NCBI GenBank assembly: GCA_949130495.1
Contig: CASBWL010000052.1
Coordinates: 124,001 to 188,000 of the forward strand
DNA: 64,000 nt
From: Sambucus nigra
Lineage: Eukaryota > Streptophyta > Magnoliopsida > Dipsacales > Adoxaceae
Direction of reading: 5' to 3'
The notes beneath the pieces were generated by a model. It had not been told where the DNA came from, did not search any database, and was given only the letters and a program-made list of their open reading frames with translations. This document shows, piece by piece, positions 11,641 through 24,772 of this stretch. The first letter of the stretch is position 1; every line of letters begins with the position of its first letter. A program made the translations under genes and the position numbers.

Positions 11641-12656
11641 TGCAAAAGGTGAAGAAACTATAAGCATTGGGAAGCTCAGCTAGTGTTACTATAGCCTTTT
11701 CTTGATCAGCTACTGTTTCATTTATCATTATATTTCGTACCTAACATTGGGAAGCTCCTTTTCCTTTCACAAAAAAAAAAATACTCAATTATAACTAAAC
11801 ATATTGTGAGCAGGTATGCAGATGAGAGATAGACCTATAACATATGAGTCTGTCACCTACTCTTGACTCTATGATATGAAAATTATCACCACAAAAAAAT
11901 TAAAGAATCCTACTTTGGTTCATGGCACTCAGCCGAACCATGAAGAAAGTATGCCCCGTGTTAGATAAACTGTTTAGGGTACTTGAGACAACAAAAGGGA
12001 TATGCAGACAGAACTTTATCCTTAAATCAACAAAATATGAAGACAGAGCTTTATCCGCAACCATAATTTAGCATGCAAGAAACAAAAAATTAACAAAAAA
12101 CTGTTTAGGGTAGTGGGTCATTATCACAAACATGTAAGATGCAAGAAACAGATTACATTTCAAGATAAGATTACGTATGGTATATCCTAAATTAAAGAAA
12201 AAAATTATGTCGTCTACGGGGTCATTCTCATAAGCATGTAAGATGCAACAAACATAAATCGTTTGAAGAAAATATCATTTAGTGTATATTCGAAATTGAC
12301 ATGTTGGAAGTGAAACAAACTAAAATAAAATGGGTTGGATCACTGCATCACTACTCTTATGTTAAATCTAAATCAGACCACTACTTTTTTTTTCTTTCAG
12401 ATCACTACTCTTCAGATCTGGCCTTTTGACATCTCTGATCCCACTTCTTAAATGCCGGTGATCCAATCATTTTAGTTTTAATTTTTTTTCTTAATGAACA
12501 TACACTTTTTTGCTAATGATATTGACTTTTGTTCTTGGGAGAAAATAGCAGACATGAAATTATAATAATCTATGAGATCAAATAGAGGAAACCCATCAAT
12601 CTTAAAATATAGGTGGCTACCCTCTGGTGAAAACTTAATAAATAAAACAAAATTTC

Positions 12657-12682
12657 CGAGAGAGAGAGAGAGAGAGAGAGAG
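12657..12682. repeat. GA microsatellite
   Basis: About 26 bp of AG dinucleotides inside the Helitron-like segment. Confidence 0.9.
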
Positions 12683-13074
12683 TACCCCGTGAGAGAAATT
12701 TCTATCACACAGGGACTTAAGAATGTCCAAAAATACGTTGCCATAAACATCAAGAAAATATCGGAGAGGCCTGATCCAGAGAAGATACACCTTCGTTCAT
12801 CGCTATAAAATCACCTTTGTTCCGAATCACCTTTGTTCATCTGTTCAAAATTAAAGATACATATATATTAGTAAGATCATGAAATAACATCAAACGTTTA
12901 TTTGTGTTTAGACCAGAGGAGTTCAAATAAAAAGCCCTCATTCTTGGCTCCGGTGCCTATTTATTACGTCTGATATGGGGAAACGGACATACCTGTAAAC
13001 AAAGAAAATTGGTATATAAATTGAACCAAAGAACAAAAAAAAAATGCAAAATGATGTGGAGAAAATAACTTCTT

Positions 13075-13448
13075 GTGCCATTATTCAGTTGGATTAATGG
13101 GTTAAGCCATTAATCAGTAGCGATGGGCTTCTTCGGCGATGGATTTGCATTCTGGCGGTTCTGTGCGTGGTGGTTCAGTAGCGATGGTTTTCTCCGGCGA
13201 TGTTGGTTTCTTCGATGGGCTTGGATGGAGTAAATCCATGTCTCGGATTGGGCGTTTTGTATATGGGGCTACTCCACCTCGGGTGGTGTAGGTAGTTGAG
13301 TGAAGGGCCCAAAGAGAAAAACACGCAGACCTCTTCCTAAGCATCCCTTAAACCATCGCAACAACAAACAACCAAGCACAAATAGGTATGGGGATAACAT
13401 AAAAATGGCTTAACCCATTAATCCATTAATCCAACTGATTAATGGCAC
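13075..13448. mobile_element. Small inverted-repeat element
   Basis: Ends are inverted: GTGCCATTA..TCAGTTGG..GGGTTAAGCCATT at 13075-13112 and its reverse complement at 13405-13448, the right arm having one extra attaatcc unit. The 290-bp interior has a 76-codon minus-strand ORF (13114-13344) I do not recognise. The text ggataacataaaaatg occurs both just inside and just outside the right arm. Superfamily not assignable. Confidence 0.55.
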
Positions 13449-15871
13449 AAACAGTTATAGGGATAACATAAAAATGTAATCTGTACAGATAGTAAAACCT
13501 ACCGTGATCTGACAGATAATAAAACATCATAACATAAAAATGTAAACAACCGAGCACACCTCTTCATAACCATCACAAATTTCATTCATATGGGGATTCA
13601 GCCGAGTGAGATGGGTACAGTTGAGGATGGAGGAAACAACAGAGAAAGGAGATGTTCAGTGGTTGAGTTTGAAGGAGTGGTTGTCTAATAGTGAGAAATG
13701 GTACAAATTGAGAGGCTTGAGGTTAATGAATATGAGTGGGTTAAAGATGGTTCATATTGATAGGCTATAGGTCTGGACAGATGCGTGGAATCGTATCATT
13801 AATCGCAACCGTTAGTTGGGAGAAATCAAAACCCACCCGATTTAATCTCAGCCGTGAGTTGATGAAGACCAAATTCATCAACTTTCGATCTCAGCCATTA
13901 CTTGGCCTAGACAAAAAACCCCTCCTCCTATATATATATATATATATACATACTAATGCTTGAAACCATTTTATTTTTGAAAACCTTATTATCCCGATTA
14001 ATTCACTATTAAACTATACTTGGTTTGACCGAAAGCCATTTCTTTAACAAAATTATCCCTTTCATTTTAATCGATGCACATTAGTAGTTTCATTGAAAAC
14101 CCTTTCAACACATGAGAATATCGTTTTAGAAAATACTTATTTAGCCTTTGAAAAGATTTCACAATGAACCCTTGTGCTAATTATGGGTTAAACCTTTTAG
14201 GTTTCTTAACCACACATTTACCCACTTACTTTATCCTTTTCTATACCTTATAGACATTAATCAATTACACATTTACTTGACAATTTTATCCATTATTGGA
14301 ACATTTATTACTTCATTCAAGTTAGGCTGTCTTAACACATTTTCACCACAGAACCCATTTATTGACATGTTCCTTATTACTTTATCTTTTTATTAGAATC
14401 TTCCAGTAACCGCATACTTTAACGAGATCCACACCACCGACTATGCACACCATATACTCAAGCCAGTGATTTTGGGTATTTCACTCCAAGACTCCAGGCC
14501 CTTCTTAATTTTTTTCGGTGTCATCCGAGTTCCTCTTTAACGTGTTATAACATTTTGCAAATGTCCACATTATTCCACTTTTCCTTTCACCTGGCCGAAG
14601 TTAAAACCCGAGATTTCATCCCAACCGGTGTTACACTTTGAAAATCATCATTTCATATCCTTTACACTTAAGCCTTGTTAATTTTTCAAAACACCATTAA
14701 GTTACCCACACTAACTTGTTAAGAGTTTTTAACACCTTAACACCTTTTTAACCCTTTGGAGTAATATTCTTCTCAATTGGAAATATTTTTATTTCAACAC
14801 TTTTTTTCCCAAGAATCATTAAATATATAAGACTAATTTATAAGAAAAATATAATTTTCCTTTATTAACACATGTAGTCTTACCACTTTACACTTATTAC
14901 ATATAATCCCCTTTTCATACACTTTGAAGACTAGAATTTTCACTTTTCTTATTTCATGTTTAAACCCAACAAAGCCTTCTTTAAACTTGTTTCTATATCC
15001 ATTATCAAAATATTGCAAGTTTATATGCTTGAAAAGAAGGATTTTAAATCCTATTGAATGGGTTAAACATATTTTTTATTTTAGAAATTCATAATAATTT
15101 GCAAAAATGCATTTTCAAGACTCAAATGACATTTTATTTCTTCAAACTCAATAAATGTTTATTTTTCATAAAATGTTCATTTTTGCAAGAAGCTTTGGAA
15201 TATTATTTCATCAAATATTTTAGCAAAATCAACGTCATTTCCAAATATTTTATTTTATATAATATTTAATTTCCAAAATCTAGAAAATGCACCATTTTCA
15301 TAAAAATTCCAATATTTATTTCAAGAAACTTTAAAATATGAATTCCTCATTTATTCTCAACCAAATGACATTTTACCAACATTTTTATTTAACAAAATAT
15401 TTATTACTAATTTTACTAGAAACCCATCATTAACTTCATAAGCATTCTAATCTTACATTCTAATAACGAGACTACTAATTACACAAATGAAGTCTTAAAC
15501 TAAGAGTAGATTTTTCTGCCTTAATGAAGCTCTAACAATGGAAGGCATTGAAGATCTAAGAAGAATGCAACCTCCCTCCTCCTAAGGTGTCCTCAAAGAG
15601 GTTTACACACTCAAAAGAATTCTCCATTTAGCTTCCAAGTAAAAGGCCTTCAAGAACCCTCTTCAAAGTCCTTGAAAGCTCCATTTTTATCTTCTCCAAA
15701 AATCCCATAACAACGCCTCTAAAAATTCATAGTTGTGCCCAACAATGGAGAAAATGAGTATCTAAAGCCTGGATACGGTGAAGACTTAAAGAATATGATG
15801 ATTTAAGGTTGATATATGGAGACGAAGTGCTGGTTGTTGGTGGAGAGAAGCTCAACAATGGTGGAAGACCA

Positions 15872-15873
<2 letters not shown>

Positions 15874-15916
<43 letters not shown>
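15874..15916. repeat. CT microsatellite
   Basis: About 43 bp of CT dinucleotides in the putative leader of the minus-strand LTR. Confidence 0.95.
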
Positions 15917-15917
<1 letters not shown>

Positions 15918-16079
15918 ACTCTAAATGACCCAAATTAACCAAACAACCCTTATAAAAACACCCAAAAGACTTAAAATCCCATTTTTGCCCATATGAGCTT
16001 ACCATATTTCGACAACTCAACAATCCTAGGGCCAAAAAGATGATAAAAGGGTAAGTAGAACTAAAAATTCCTGCGTAAC

Positions 16080-16266
16080 CTCGTTCGAACGAGATTCTCC
16101 CCTCGTTCGAATAAGAAGGGCGTCTCGTTTGATCCCTTTCTTCTAATGACCTTTGAATGACACTGATTAGTTATGTAATGCCATATTGTTCGAAGCTCAT
16201 TTGATTTACTTGCTTCAAACGAGCCTTGATTCTTATTTGAACGACCCAAGTTGCATTCGAACGACT
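16080..16266. repeat. Palindrome cluster, TCGTTCGAACGA type (P1b)
   Basis: One perfect TCGTTCGAACGA (about 16081-16092), plus CTCGTTCGAATAAG, ATTCGAACGACTC and several more diverged copies in 190 bp, between the U3 end and the TATA-like element of the minus-strand LTR. Confidence 0.75.
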
Positions 16267-16449
16267 CTTCTTATATTTCCTTAATTTTTTTCCTCCAATT
16301 TTAACCTATAACTTCCACTTATTATCATCAAGCCTCCAAAATAGTCAAATCAGAATATAATCCTAGTTATAATTATCCAAATCACAAGGTTCTCATTTTA
16401 GTTTGACTTATGGGGGAAACTAATTAAAATGTTAAGGTGGGTTATTACA

Positions 16450-17600
16450 ACACATGTACGGTCATAGAAAAAAAAATGAATCAAACCCTAATTATAAATC
16501 GCTTCTCAAATCATCGATTCAGACTGATGTTTAGAATCCAAACGATTATCAACTCGATTCCAATCGTTTGTCTTATAAACTTCTAAACAATGTTATCATA
16601 AAGAATCAAATAAAAAATGGTTAAAATGTCGGTAATGAATTTTGATTATTATCTAATGTGATAATTTAATATGATAAGTGGAGAATTTTTTATGTCATTT
16701 TATTGAATCGTACGATTCGAATCATGAATCGCACGTTTTCGAAAACTATGGTCACACTAACCCAAAGATAGGAAATACACCATATCTCCAATGTATTTTT
16801 CCGTCCTCCTATTTCCATAAGCGACCCTTTCCACAATAATAACTCTATCATATTTTCTCGGAGAGCTCGAACTCCATCATCTTTGGCTCATGCTAAAATC
16901 CCACTCAACACATCCAACATTAACTTTAAAATTAAAAAAACAATAAAAATAAAAATAAAAATAAAATAGGAGATAAGTAATTTCTCCTTTTTCTTTAGCC
17001 CCACTATGCCCCAAATTTCCCTCTTGCACTACCATTGAAAAAAACCAAGAAGTTAATAAAACTCACATAACCTTTGATCAAAACCCTATTTCTCGATAAA
17101 TAATTATTCTCAAGACAAATCCTAATCTACTAGATCATGTGGTAATTTCAAGATCAATAATGAACACCACACCTTTTCCTTCCACCAAATCATTTGTTGC
17201 TTATATCAAATAACAAATATGTCATTTCCACAAAAAAAGCTCCTTGATTTGAGAGAAAGTTCCACTTTAGACTTTCTTTAACTCAATGCTAGGACTTTCG
17301 TCAAAATCTTGTACAAGCTAGTCAAAATCTGCCATTGATTTTTTTTTTTGAGCTTAAACACATGTAAGTCTCATTAATACAATCAAATTATACCCCCATT
17401 CTCACAAAACTCAATAAAAACTTCCAAGATATCTATGTTGACCACATCCTACTCTACTTTTGTAGAAGGCCAAGATGGATCCCTCCAACCGATTATGAGA
17501 TTTATCCCATCAATACTCGCAAATGGCCTTATTGATCTCTTCCCTCAAACATCTGAAAAGACTTTATGAAACACTACACCAAATACTGCATATGGTTATG
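16450..17600. other. Unassigned sequence left of the Tekay element
   Basis: No coding signal recognised. At 16705-16760 the text aatcgtacgattcgaatcatgaatcgc resembles the subterminal repeats of the hAT-like element at 62988-63962, and ctatg/catag words flank 16460-16755, so a decayed relative may lie here. A-rich runs occur near 16930-16970. Confidence 0.4.
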
Positions 17601-17605
17601 GCCCA
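17601..17605 (+). other. Target site duplication, left (GCCCA)
   Basis: GCCCA directly before the 5' LTR start is identical to 28542-28546 directly after the 3' LTR. Five bp is the usual Ty3/gypsy duplication length. Confidence 0.9.
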
Positions 17606-20600
17606 TGTAATACCCCGTATTTTTATGCTATATTAATTTGGGGATTTATTAAATTTAATGTGAGTTAATTATTTAATAAAAACTCAGAAATTAATTATGT
17701 TATAATTATTAACGTGACGAGAGTTAGTAATTATGGGAAATTTGTTGAATATTACTAATGAGCAAAGTAATATGTAATATTGGTTATATTGAATGTCACG
17801 AGTGAATAAAATGACAATTTTGGAAATTTGAGTCGGGACGCGCCCGTGTCGCGTCGGGACTAAATATTGATAAATAAAAGTGAATATTTTATAAGTTGTT
17901 CGTATGGTAATTTTGAGTGCGCTAACGCGTCCAAAAGGGTCGAGATAGTCAGAAAAGTATACCCGGGGGTTTATTTTGGGTCTCGGGGCGTTTTTAGGCC
18001 TAATTAGTACCCCGAGAGGGCGTTTTGGACATTTCGCAATTATGAGTAATTAAACCCACAAAATTTTAAGGGTTATATCAGATGCCTAAGGTTGCCTTTT
18101 AGGGTTAGAACAACCAAAGAAAAGTGACGGCCATAGGAGAGGAAAGGAGAGAGCTCTCAAGGCAATCCAAGGCCCAAAAATCCATCCGTTTGCACCGCCG
18201 CCACCACCAACACGTAGATCGCGAGACGGGGAACGCAACAATACTGAATTCGGCACCAAACCAGATTTCTGAAAATCCCAGACAAGTGTTTATCTTGCTT
18301 ATTTCGTTGATGCATCTTTAATATTAGTGTAGGAATGATTAGGATGAGTTTTATGGAAGAAAACCTAAGATATGAGATAGGAAATCGCATGTAGTGATGG
18401 ATTAATTAATATTCTGGAAACCCCTTAACATGTAGAGGATTAAACCACGAATTTATGAGGTGTAGATGAAGGAAATTCTGGAAAAGATGGATTAGAACCA
18501 TGTTAATGAAATTTTAGGGTTCTTGAAGTTTTATATGAATTTGGGGCTTGTTAATCCATGTTTAATAGTAGAAATCTACATGCTTTACGTTAGAATTTCA
18601 TAATATGATGATATAATGTTAGTAGTATAAATTTTGGGTCGATTGGGTATGAAAAATATGGATTTAGTTAAGGTTAGAAGATGAAACCCGTAACTGCAAT
18701 TCTGCAGAAATCGAAATACCTGTTTGATCGATCGATCGATCCCAGAGCTTCGATCGATCGAAGGTTTGCTCGATCGAGCTCCAGACCTCGATCGATCGAC
18801 CACTCCTGGCAGACTCCTATTTCCCTTTTTTAAATGAGTTAAATTCAATTTATCTTGAAATAATTCTTGGGCATCCTTAATAAAATGTTTTGGGAGTTAT
18901 GGAAGACCAGTAGGACATATGAATAATTTTGGGACCTCCAATATATGGCAAGAATTGTAAGTGTGGGATAATTACAAAAGGAATGATGAAACTGTGTATT
19001 TAAAGTGAGAGATTACGTCAACAGTTATGATAGAGAATGGATGAATACCTACTGAATTTTATAATTGGGAGGATAAAGCCATGAGAATTATGTGGTAAGT
19101 TAGATTAATAACGAATTAAAGTTAGAAACGAACCATTATTACGTGATAAATAATAATGGGAAAATAAGGATAAATGTTGTGAACATGGGTTATGGGATAA
19201 ACCTAAATTGATATAATAAAAGTGGTATATTTATATGATTGTGTATGCATATATTATGTACTTGTGAAAATCATACCCACGCTACTTGCTATCCCTGAGG
19301 TTGCTGCGCAGGGGCGATCGTATCCTGTGTTGCCTTATGGGGGATATTGACTCGTACCCTAGGAGATTGATATCCTTGGTACAGGCTATCGATTTGATAG
19401 TTCAGACGGTCCTAAGAGACGCGGGTATGTACCATCCTCTTAGAGACTTGGAATCTATGCTTCGCCTCAATATTATTGTGTATGTGTGAATACAATTCGA
19501 GAGTGATTCTGAATTTGTATTCCCCTTAATTTGAGTGATATGGGGTTGGATAGTAGAGTATGCCCGCACCATAGTTTTTATGTGGGGTGCTGTTATAATA
19601 TATATATTATACGAGTAGTTAATATATATACGAAATTCTGGGATTTGGAACTGCCAACTGTGGTTTGGTAAGTAAGACATGGTTGATAACTCAAATTATA
19701 AATACTTGTTTTGAGAAAGTATAATATGACACTGGAAAACTTTATTGATAAAGTTAAAAAGGAGAACCTTGGTTACAAATTGAAATCTTACATTTTAAAT
19801 ACTTGTGTTGTTCAGTTGTAAATCCTGCGAATAACCTAAGATAAGTTAAATCATTGGGAAAAGATAGTGTGGTATATGACGAGATAGACTATTGGGAAGG
19901 TTAGTACGATAAGCGTGCACATTAGAAGAGAGGTGAGAATTTCTCAAGAGAGTGTCGTACTAATATGTTGTTGCATTGGCCTGTATCAATTTAAATACTT
20001 TCTAAACGAATTTTAAATCAAACACAATATCGGGCTCTGACCTGTTTCTATTTCTCTCTCTCTTGTATATATATGTATATATTACAGGTGCCCAGCCACA
20101 GGGGCGTCTTGCTTAGGATCCCTTGGGAGAAATGTGCTGAAGCTTAGGTGCGAGTTGCAGGCCACTTGCTTAGACGATTTCATTTACTTGATTCTTCTTC
20201 TATCATTCTCAGTTATTGGGCATGTGTCGCCCTTTCCACTATTTATCTGTTTTATTTGGACATTTGTATTTCCGTTATTTCTAGTACTATTACTTTGGGA
20301 TTTATTCAGCATGAATGTTTGACTTTAAGTTTTAAATGTTGGGATGTTGAATGTTGAATGTTTAAATTAATTGGATTATGTTCCAGGATAATTGTGGTAT
20401 GATTCTTATTTATTGATAATGTTGTTAATAAATAAATAAATGAATTTTTCTTTAAAACTAAAATTTGGAAAGTAATGTTACAAATGCTTTTGACACTTAG
20501 CTTAATTAATTAGGGTGTTTAAATTTGGAAAATTTATTTTTACGACAGTGATGCTAAGAATGAACCAACTGTTCACCTTGATTTTAATTTAATAAAGGAG

Positions 20601-20636
20601 TGATCGCCCGGTATTTAATTAGGTGGGGTGTCACTA
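17606..20636 (+). repeat. 5' LTR of the Tekay element (3031 bp)
   Basis: Starts TGTAATACCCCGTATT and ends GGTGGGGTGTCACTA; the 3' copy ends GTGTCACA, so one T looks inserted. A direct pair of GTCGGGAC(G) words lies at about 17832-17860. A leader-like region with purine tracts and gccgccaccacc lies at 18130-18225, the palindrome cluster at 18725-18800, the GGGCTCTGACC...ACAGGTGCCCAGCCACAG block at about 20033-20107, and the CGACAGTGATGCTAAGAATG block at 20543-20562. Small ORFs inside are not credible genes. Confidence 0.95.
18725..18800. repeat. Palindrome cluster, CGATCGATCG type (P2a)
   Basis: GATCGATCGATCGATC, CGATCGATCG, CTCGATCGAG and CGATCGATCG lie within 76 bp, each self-complementary. 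Conserved in the 3' LTR. Confidence 0.9.
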
Positions 20637-20638
20637 GG

Positions 20639-20650
20639 TGGTATCAGAGC
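20639..20650 (+). other. Primer binding site (initiator tRNA-Met)
   Basis: TGGTATCAGAGC, two bases after the 5' LTR, complementary to the 3' end of initiator tRNA-Met. Confidence 0.95.
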
Positions 20651-20821
20651 ATCAGGTTCTAGAGTCCTTTAGGATCTGGGCGTCTTATTATGCTTTCAGC
20701 GTTGCTTTCTTTGATATAGAGCCCTATTTTTAGGATTGTTGTATTTCTTCTTTTACGTTACGTCTTCAGCTATTTGTGATTTGATAATGACTGTAGACTA
20801 ATAAACTTCTTCACGTTTCAG

Positions 20822-21751
20822 ATGCCTCCGAGACATGCACCGAAGGATAGGCGTGCCCAGGCCAAGCAGCCAGTAGCTCCGACACAAGGCACTATGAATG
20901 CTAATGAGGTAGCCGCCATTGTTGCTCAGGCGGTGAATGTCGTGCTAGAAGTGGTTCAGCAGGCTCCACCCCAGATTCAGGCAGTGGCGCCATTACCGGC
21001 ACAGCTTCCATCTACATGGGAGAGGGTTAGGGATGCTTTTCAGAAGGCGCATCCCCCTGAGTTCTCTGGTAGCTCAGATATCGTCATAGTCAGCCAATGG
21101 AAGAAAGACATCCAGTGGCATCTTCGTATGTATGAGTGCACCAACGTGCAAAGGCAGTTATTGGCTTCCTTTAAGCTGGTGGAGGCCATTTTGCAATGGT
21201 GGGAGTCCACTACCACCCTGGAGGAGAGGGACACGATCCCTATTCAGTCGTTCTGGGAGCGGTTTGACCGCAAGTACTTTCCACCCGCCGTGCAGACTGA
21301 GATGAGGCAGAAATTACTGAATTTGAAACAGGAGAATTCTACCGTAGCTGAGTATGAGGAGGAGTTCACGAGACTTCTCACCATAGTTCCAGATGAGGCA
21401 CCTACTGAGAGTAAGAAAATTATGTTGTTTGTGGACGGGTTAGCTTGGAGGATCCGTCAGCATCTTATAGGGAATTTATCCCTAAGTACTTTCACTGATG
21501 TACTCAATGCTGCGTTGCTACATTGCCAGGATCACCGCTTCCATCTTCAGGGAAGTAGGAGAGCAGGAGAGTCCAGCCAGAAGGGCAGGACCGGGGGTAG
21601 TAGTGCTAGTGGGGCACCATCTCATGGACAAACTCGTCAGCACGAGCTGAGTTCCCATCAAGGGGACCCTGCTAAGCGATTCCGTTCAGGTGATTCCAGG
21701 CAGGGATTTGGGGGTTATAGGCAGGGTCAGCAGGGCCAGCCTAATCATTAG
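20822..21751 (+). pseudogene. Tekay gag, first segment (capsid part)
   Basis: 309 codons from an ATG about 170 bp after the PBS to an in-frame TAG at 21749-21751. The start fits the family: a short basic N terminus beginning Met-Pro-Pro-Arg. Residues about 75-200 form the retrotransposon Gag domain with the conserved Trp-rich stretch (QWW, WERF) and the KYFPP motif. The C-terminal tail turns Gln/Gly/Ser rich. The frame continues unshifted past the stop through a Gln-Gly repeat to the zinc knuckle, so the TAG is a nonsense change, most simply from CAG in the Gln-rich run. Confidence 0.9.
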
Positions 21752-23221
21752 GGCCAGCAAGGCCAACACCAACAGCAGGGTCAGCAGCAGGGCCAACATC
21801 GTGTTCATCAGGGCCAACAGGGCCAGTGGCATAATGGTAATGGCCAGCAGGGCCGTGGTCAGCAGGGTCAGAGGGGAGGCAACTTCAAAGGCCGATGTTT
21901 TGGGTGTGGTAAGCACGGCCATAGGCGCCCGGATTGTCCGGAGGGAGATAGGGCCCCACAACAACAGGGTGCCCGTAATGAGGCGCAGCGGCCACTTTTT
22001 CCGTATGCCCTCCCAGCTCCAGCCCAGGTGCCAGCCCTACCAGCCATTCCAGCAGCTCCAGTGCAACAGGGGCAGTTACAGTACGGACGTGTCTATAACG
22101 TCTACCAGGCAGCATCTCCACAGACACCACCCGCGATTGAGGGTATGTTTCCTATCCATGCTACTATGGGTCGGGTTTTGTTTGATACGGGGGCGACGTA
22201 TTGTTTTATAGCTACGCATTTTGCGAAGGCCTTAGGGTTATTAGCCACAGTAGAGAGCACTCTGACGTGTGTAGACTCACCACTGGGAAGTGGGTCGCTT
22301 ATTTTCTTTATATGCCGGGGAGTGGGGGTAGAGATTGGTAGCTTGGTATTACCTGCAGACATGTTAGTCTTGGATATGCATGAGCATGATGTTATTATCG
22401 GTATGGATTGGCTCGCAGCTTATAGAGCCATGATTGATTGCTTCGGTGGGAGCATTGTTTTTGCCATTCCGGGGCAGGAGATGTTTGTAGTGGCGATGCC
22501 TCGCCCAGAGGGAGGTTCGACCGCTCATTTGTATTATATAGAGGAGGATGCCTCTAAGGAGGTTGTGATTCCTTTAGACTCGATCCCAGTCGTTCGTGAG
22601 TATTCTGATGTATTCCAGGAGATACCAGGCCTACCCCCCAGTCAAGAGATAGACTTTGTCATAGATTTATTGTCAGATACGAGACCTATAGCACGCGCTC
22701 CATACTGTATGGCTCCGGCAAAGATGCGAGAGTTACGAGATCAGATAGAGCAGTTGTTAGGTCAGGGCTTCATTCGCAGGAGTACCTCACCTTGGGGCGC
22801 TCCAGTTCTGCTTGTGAAAAAGAGAGATGGTTCACTGAGGTTATGTGTGGACTACCGGGAGTTAAACAAGGTTACGATACGGAATAAGTATCCGTTGCCT
22901 CAAATCGATGATCTATTCGACCAGCTGAGGGGAGCAACTTTCTTTTCGAAGATAGATATGAGGTCGGGGTACCATCAGCTACGTATTAGAGAGAAGGATG
23001 TTTCAAAGACTGCCTTCTTGATGAGATATCGGTCTTACGAGTTAAGAGTGATGCCATTTGGTCTCACAAATGCTCCAGCCGTATTCATGGACTTAATGAA
23101 CCGAGTATTCAGAGAGTTCTTGGATCAGTTTGTCATCGTCTTTATAAATGGAATTTTGATATATTCACACTCCGAGGAGGAGCATGCCGAGCAATTAAGG
23201 AAGGTTCTTCAGACTTTATGA
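21752..23221 (+). pseudogene. Tekay gag C terminus, protease and RT
   Basis: Same frame as the preceding gag segment. It encodes a Gln/Gly-rich linker, a CX2CX4HX4C zinc knuckle (21896-21937), an aspartic protease with the DTGA motif (22184-22195), then RT (LPPxREIDF-like start; VDYRELN; YPLPx[11 protein letters not shown]). The RT catalytic motif normally FxDD reads FINGIL: Asn-Gly at 23147-23152 replace both metal-binding aspartates, so this RT should be inactive. The segment ends at TGA 23219-23221 after a LQTL motif, most simply CGA to TGA. No frameshift is seen. Confidence 0.9.
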
Positions 23222-24772
23222 GAACATCAGTTGTATGCTAAGTACGAGAAGTGTGGATTCTGGTTACGAGAAGTACAGTTCTTGGGGCATGTTGTTTCTG
23301 AACAGGGGATAGCAGTTGACCCGAGTAAAGTGTCAGCGGTGAGGGAGTGGGGACAGCCCACGACACCGACGGAAGTGCGTAGTTTCTTGGGGTTAGCCGG
23401 ATACTACATGAGATTCATTCGGGGATTTTCCAAAATAGCGGGTCCATTGACGAACCTGACTCGCAAAGGGGTACCATATGTTTGGGATGATGCTTGTCAA
23501 TTGGATTTTGACGAGCTGAAAGACAAGCTTACTTCAGCACCAGTCCTTGCTTTACCAAAGCCGGGTGTGGAGTACCTGGTTTACACCGATGCCTCTTTAC
23601 GGGGACTTGGGGGAGTACTTCAACAGGAAGAGAAGGCTATAGCTTTTGCCTCCCGCAAGCTTAAGCCGCATGAGAAGAATTACCCCACCCACGACCTGGA
23701 GTTAGCAGCGGTCATCTTTACATTGAGGATATGGAGACACTATTTATTGGGGGAAAAGTTCCATTTGTTCACAGACCACAAATCACTGCAGTACCTGATC
23801 ACTCAGCGAGAGCTGAATATGTGTCAGCGTAGATGGTTAGAGTTTGTGAAGGACTATCAGTTTGACATACAGTATCATCCGGGGAAGGCCAGCGTAGTTG
23901 CTAATGCGTTGAGTCGTGGACCGGTAAATGAGGTAGCGGATGTCTGGAGAGAGAAGTGGAAGGAGTTGGGTAACCAGGACGCAGTAGCCCGTTCCTTCAT
24001 ATCTGTTATGACAGTCACACCCAAGATTGTTACGAGGGTAATACAGGCACAGACCACAGACCCGTTTTGCCAGGAGAAAATTGTACGACTTTTAGCTGAA
24101 GGTGCTGAGTCCTATTCTGTTAGTTCTGACGGGGGTTTGAGGTTTAATGGGAGATTGGTGGTCCCAGAAGGGGCAAAATTGCGTCATGCAGTGATGACCC
24201 AATCTCACGAGTCCCGATTTGAAGTGCATCCTGGAAGAGATAAGATGTACCAAGATATGAGGAGACAATACTGGTGGAGTGGGATGAAGAAGGACATTGC
24301 TGAGTTTGTGTCCAAGTGTTCTACCTGCGAGCTGGTGAAGGTGGACCATCAGAAACCGTCAGGGTTGCTTCAGCCATTGGAAATACCCGCGTGGAAGTGG
24401 GAGAGTATTTCCATGGATTTTATTATAGGGTTGCCTACATCACAGCGGGGCCACGACTCCATCTGGGTGATTGTAGACCGTTTGACCAAGGTGGCTCATT
24501 TTTTACCTGTGCGGACAGATTATACCACGGGTCAATATGCTCAGTTGTTACTTTCTGAGATTGTCAGATTACATGGGGTGCCCCTGAATATTGTGTCAGA
24601 TAGAGACAAGATTTTTGTGTCACGTTTCTGGGAAATCTTTCAGGAGGCTATGGGTACTGAGTTGAGGCTGAGTTCAGCTTATCACCCACAGACAGATGGA
24701 CAGACAGAGCATACTAATCAGATGTTAGAGGATATGCTACGCATGTGTGTTCTAGATTTTGGAGGAGGTTAG
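23222..24772 (+). pseudogene. Tekay RT thumb, RNase H and integrase core
   Basis: Continues in the same frame. The RT end ([18 protein letters not shown]) leads into RNase H (YTDAS with Asp at 23588-23590; FTDHKSL), then integrase: an HHCC zinc region (about 24200-24330), and a catalytic core with Asp in SMDF (24416-24418), Asp in VSDRD (24599-24601) and Glu in GQTE (24707-24709), giving D,D35E spacing. The RNase H and integrase key residues look intact. The segment ends at TAG 24770-24772, in a Gly-rich motif where the family has Trp, so TGG to TAG is likely. Confidence 0.9.

Larger units (their letters stand above)
10228..13928 (-). mobile_element. Helitron-like element (3' end clear, 5' end uncertain)
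   Basis: Read on the minus strand the left edge ends with a 7-bp-stem hairpin (10239-10255, CCGTGCC/GGCACGG with 3-nt loop), then 11 nt, then CTAA followed by T. This fits the Helitron 3' terminus (hairpin, 10-12 nt, CTRR, insertion between A and T). The 5' end is placed only by the AT microsatellite at 13929-13948; a clean TC start is not visible. No Rep/helicase motifs are seen, so it would be non-autonomous. It contains an 80-bp tandem duplication (11481-11640), a GA repeat (12657-12682) and an inverted-repeat insertion (13075-13448). ORFs inside are not recognisable. Confidence 0.55.
13949..16449 (-). repeat. Minus-strand LTR (U3 end intact, other end unclear)
   Basis: On the minus strand it begins TGTAATAACCCACC at 16449, like the TGTAATACCCC starts of the other gypsy LTRs. 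It then has a palindrome cluster (16080-16266), a TATA-like tttttataaggg (about 15950) and a GA tract (15874-15916), an order that fits U3-promoter-leader. The 3' end of the LTR is not seen on the left, where the Helitron-like segment starts. Coding content: none recognised; ORFs at 15727-16249 lie in the leader and U3. Confidence 0.55.

Noticed and set aside
13929..13948. Exact Helitron 5' end at the AT repeat
   Set aside because: No TC start with a preceding A can be read; the boundary is only a guess.
21686..22362. Minus-strand and alternate-frame ORFs over the gag-pol region
   Set aside because: Shadows of the plus-strand Gln/Gly-rich gag and protease frame; they lack any motif.
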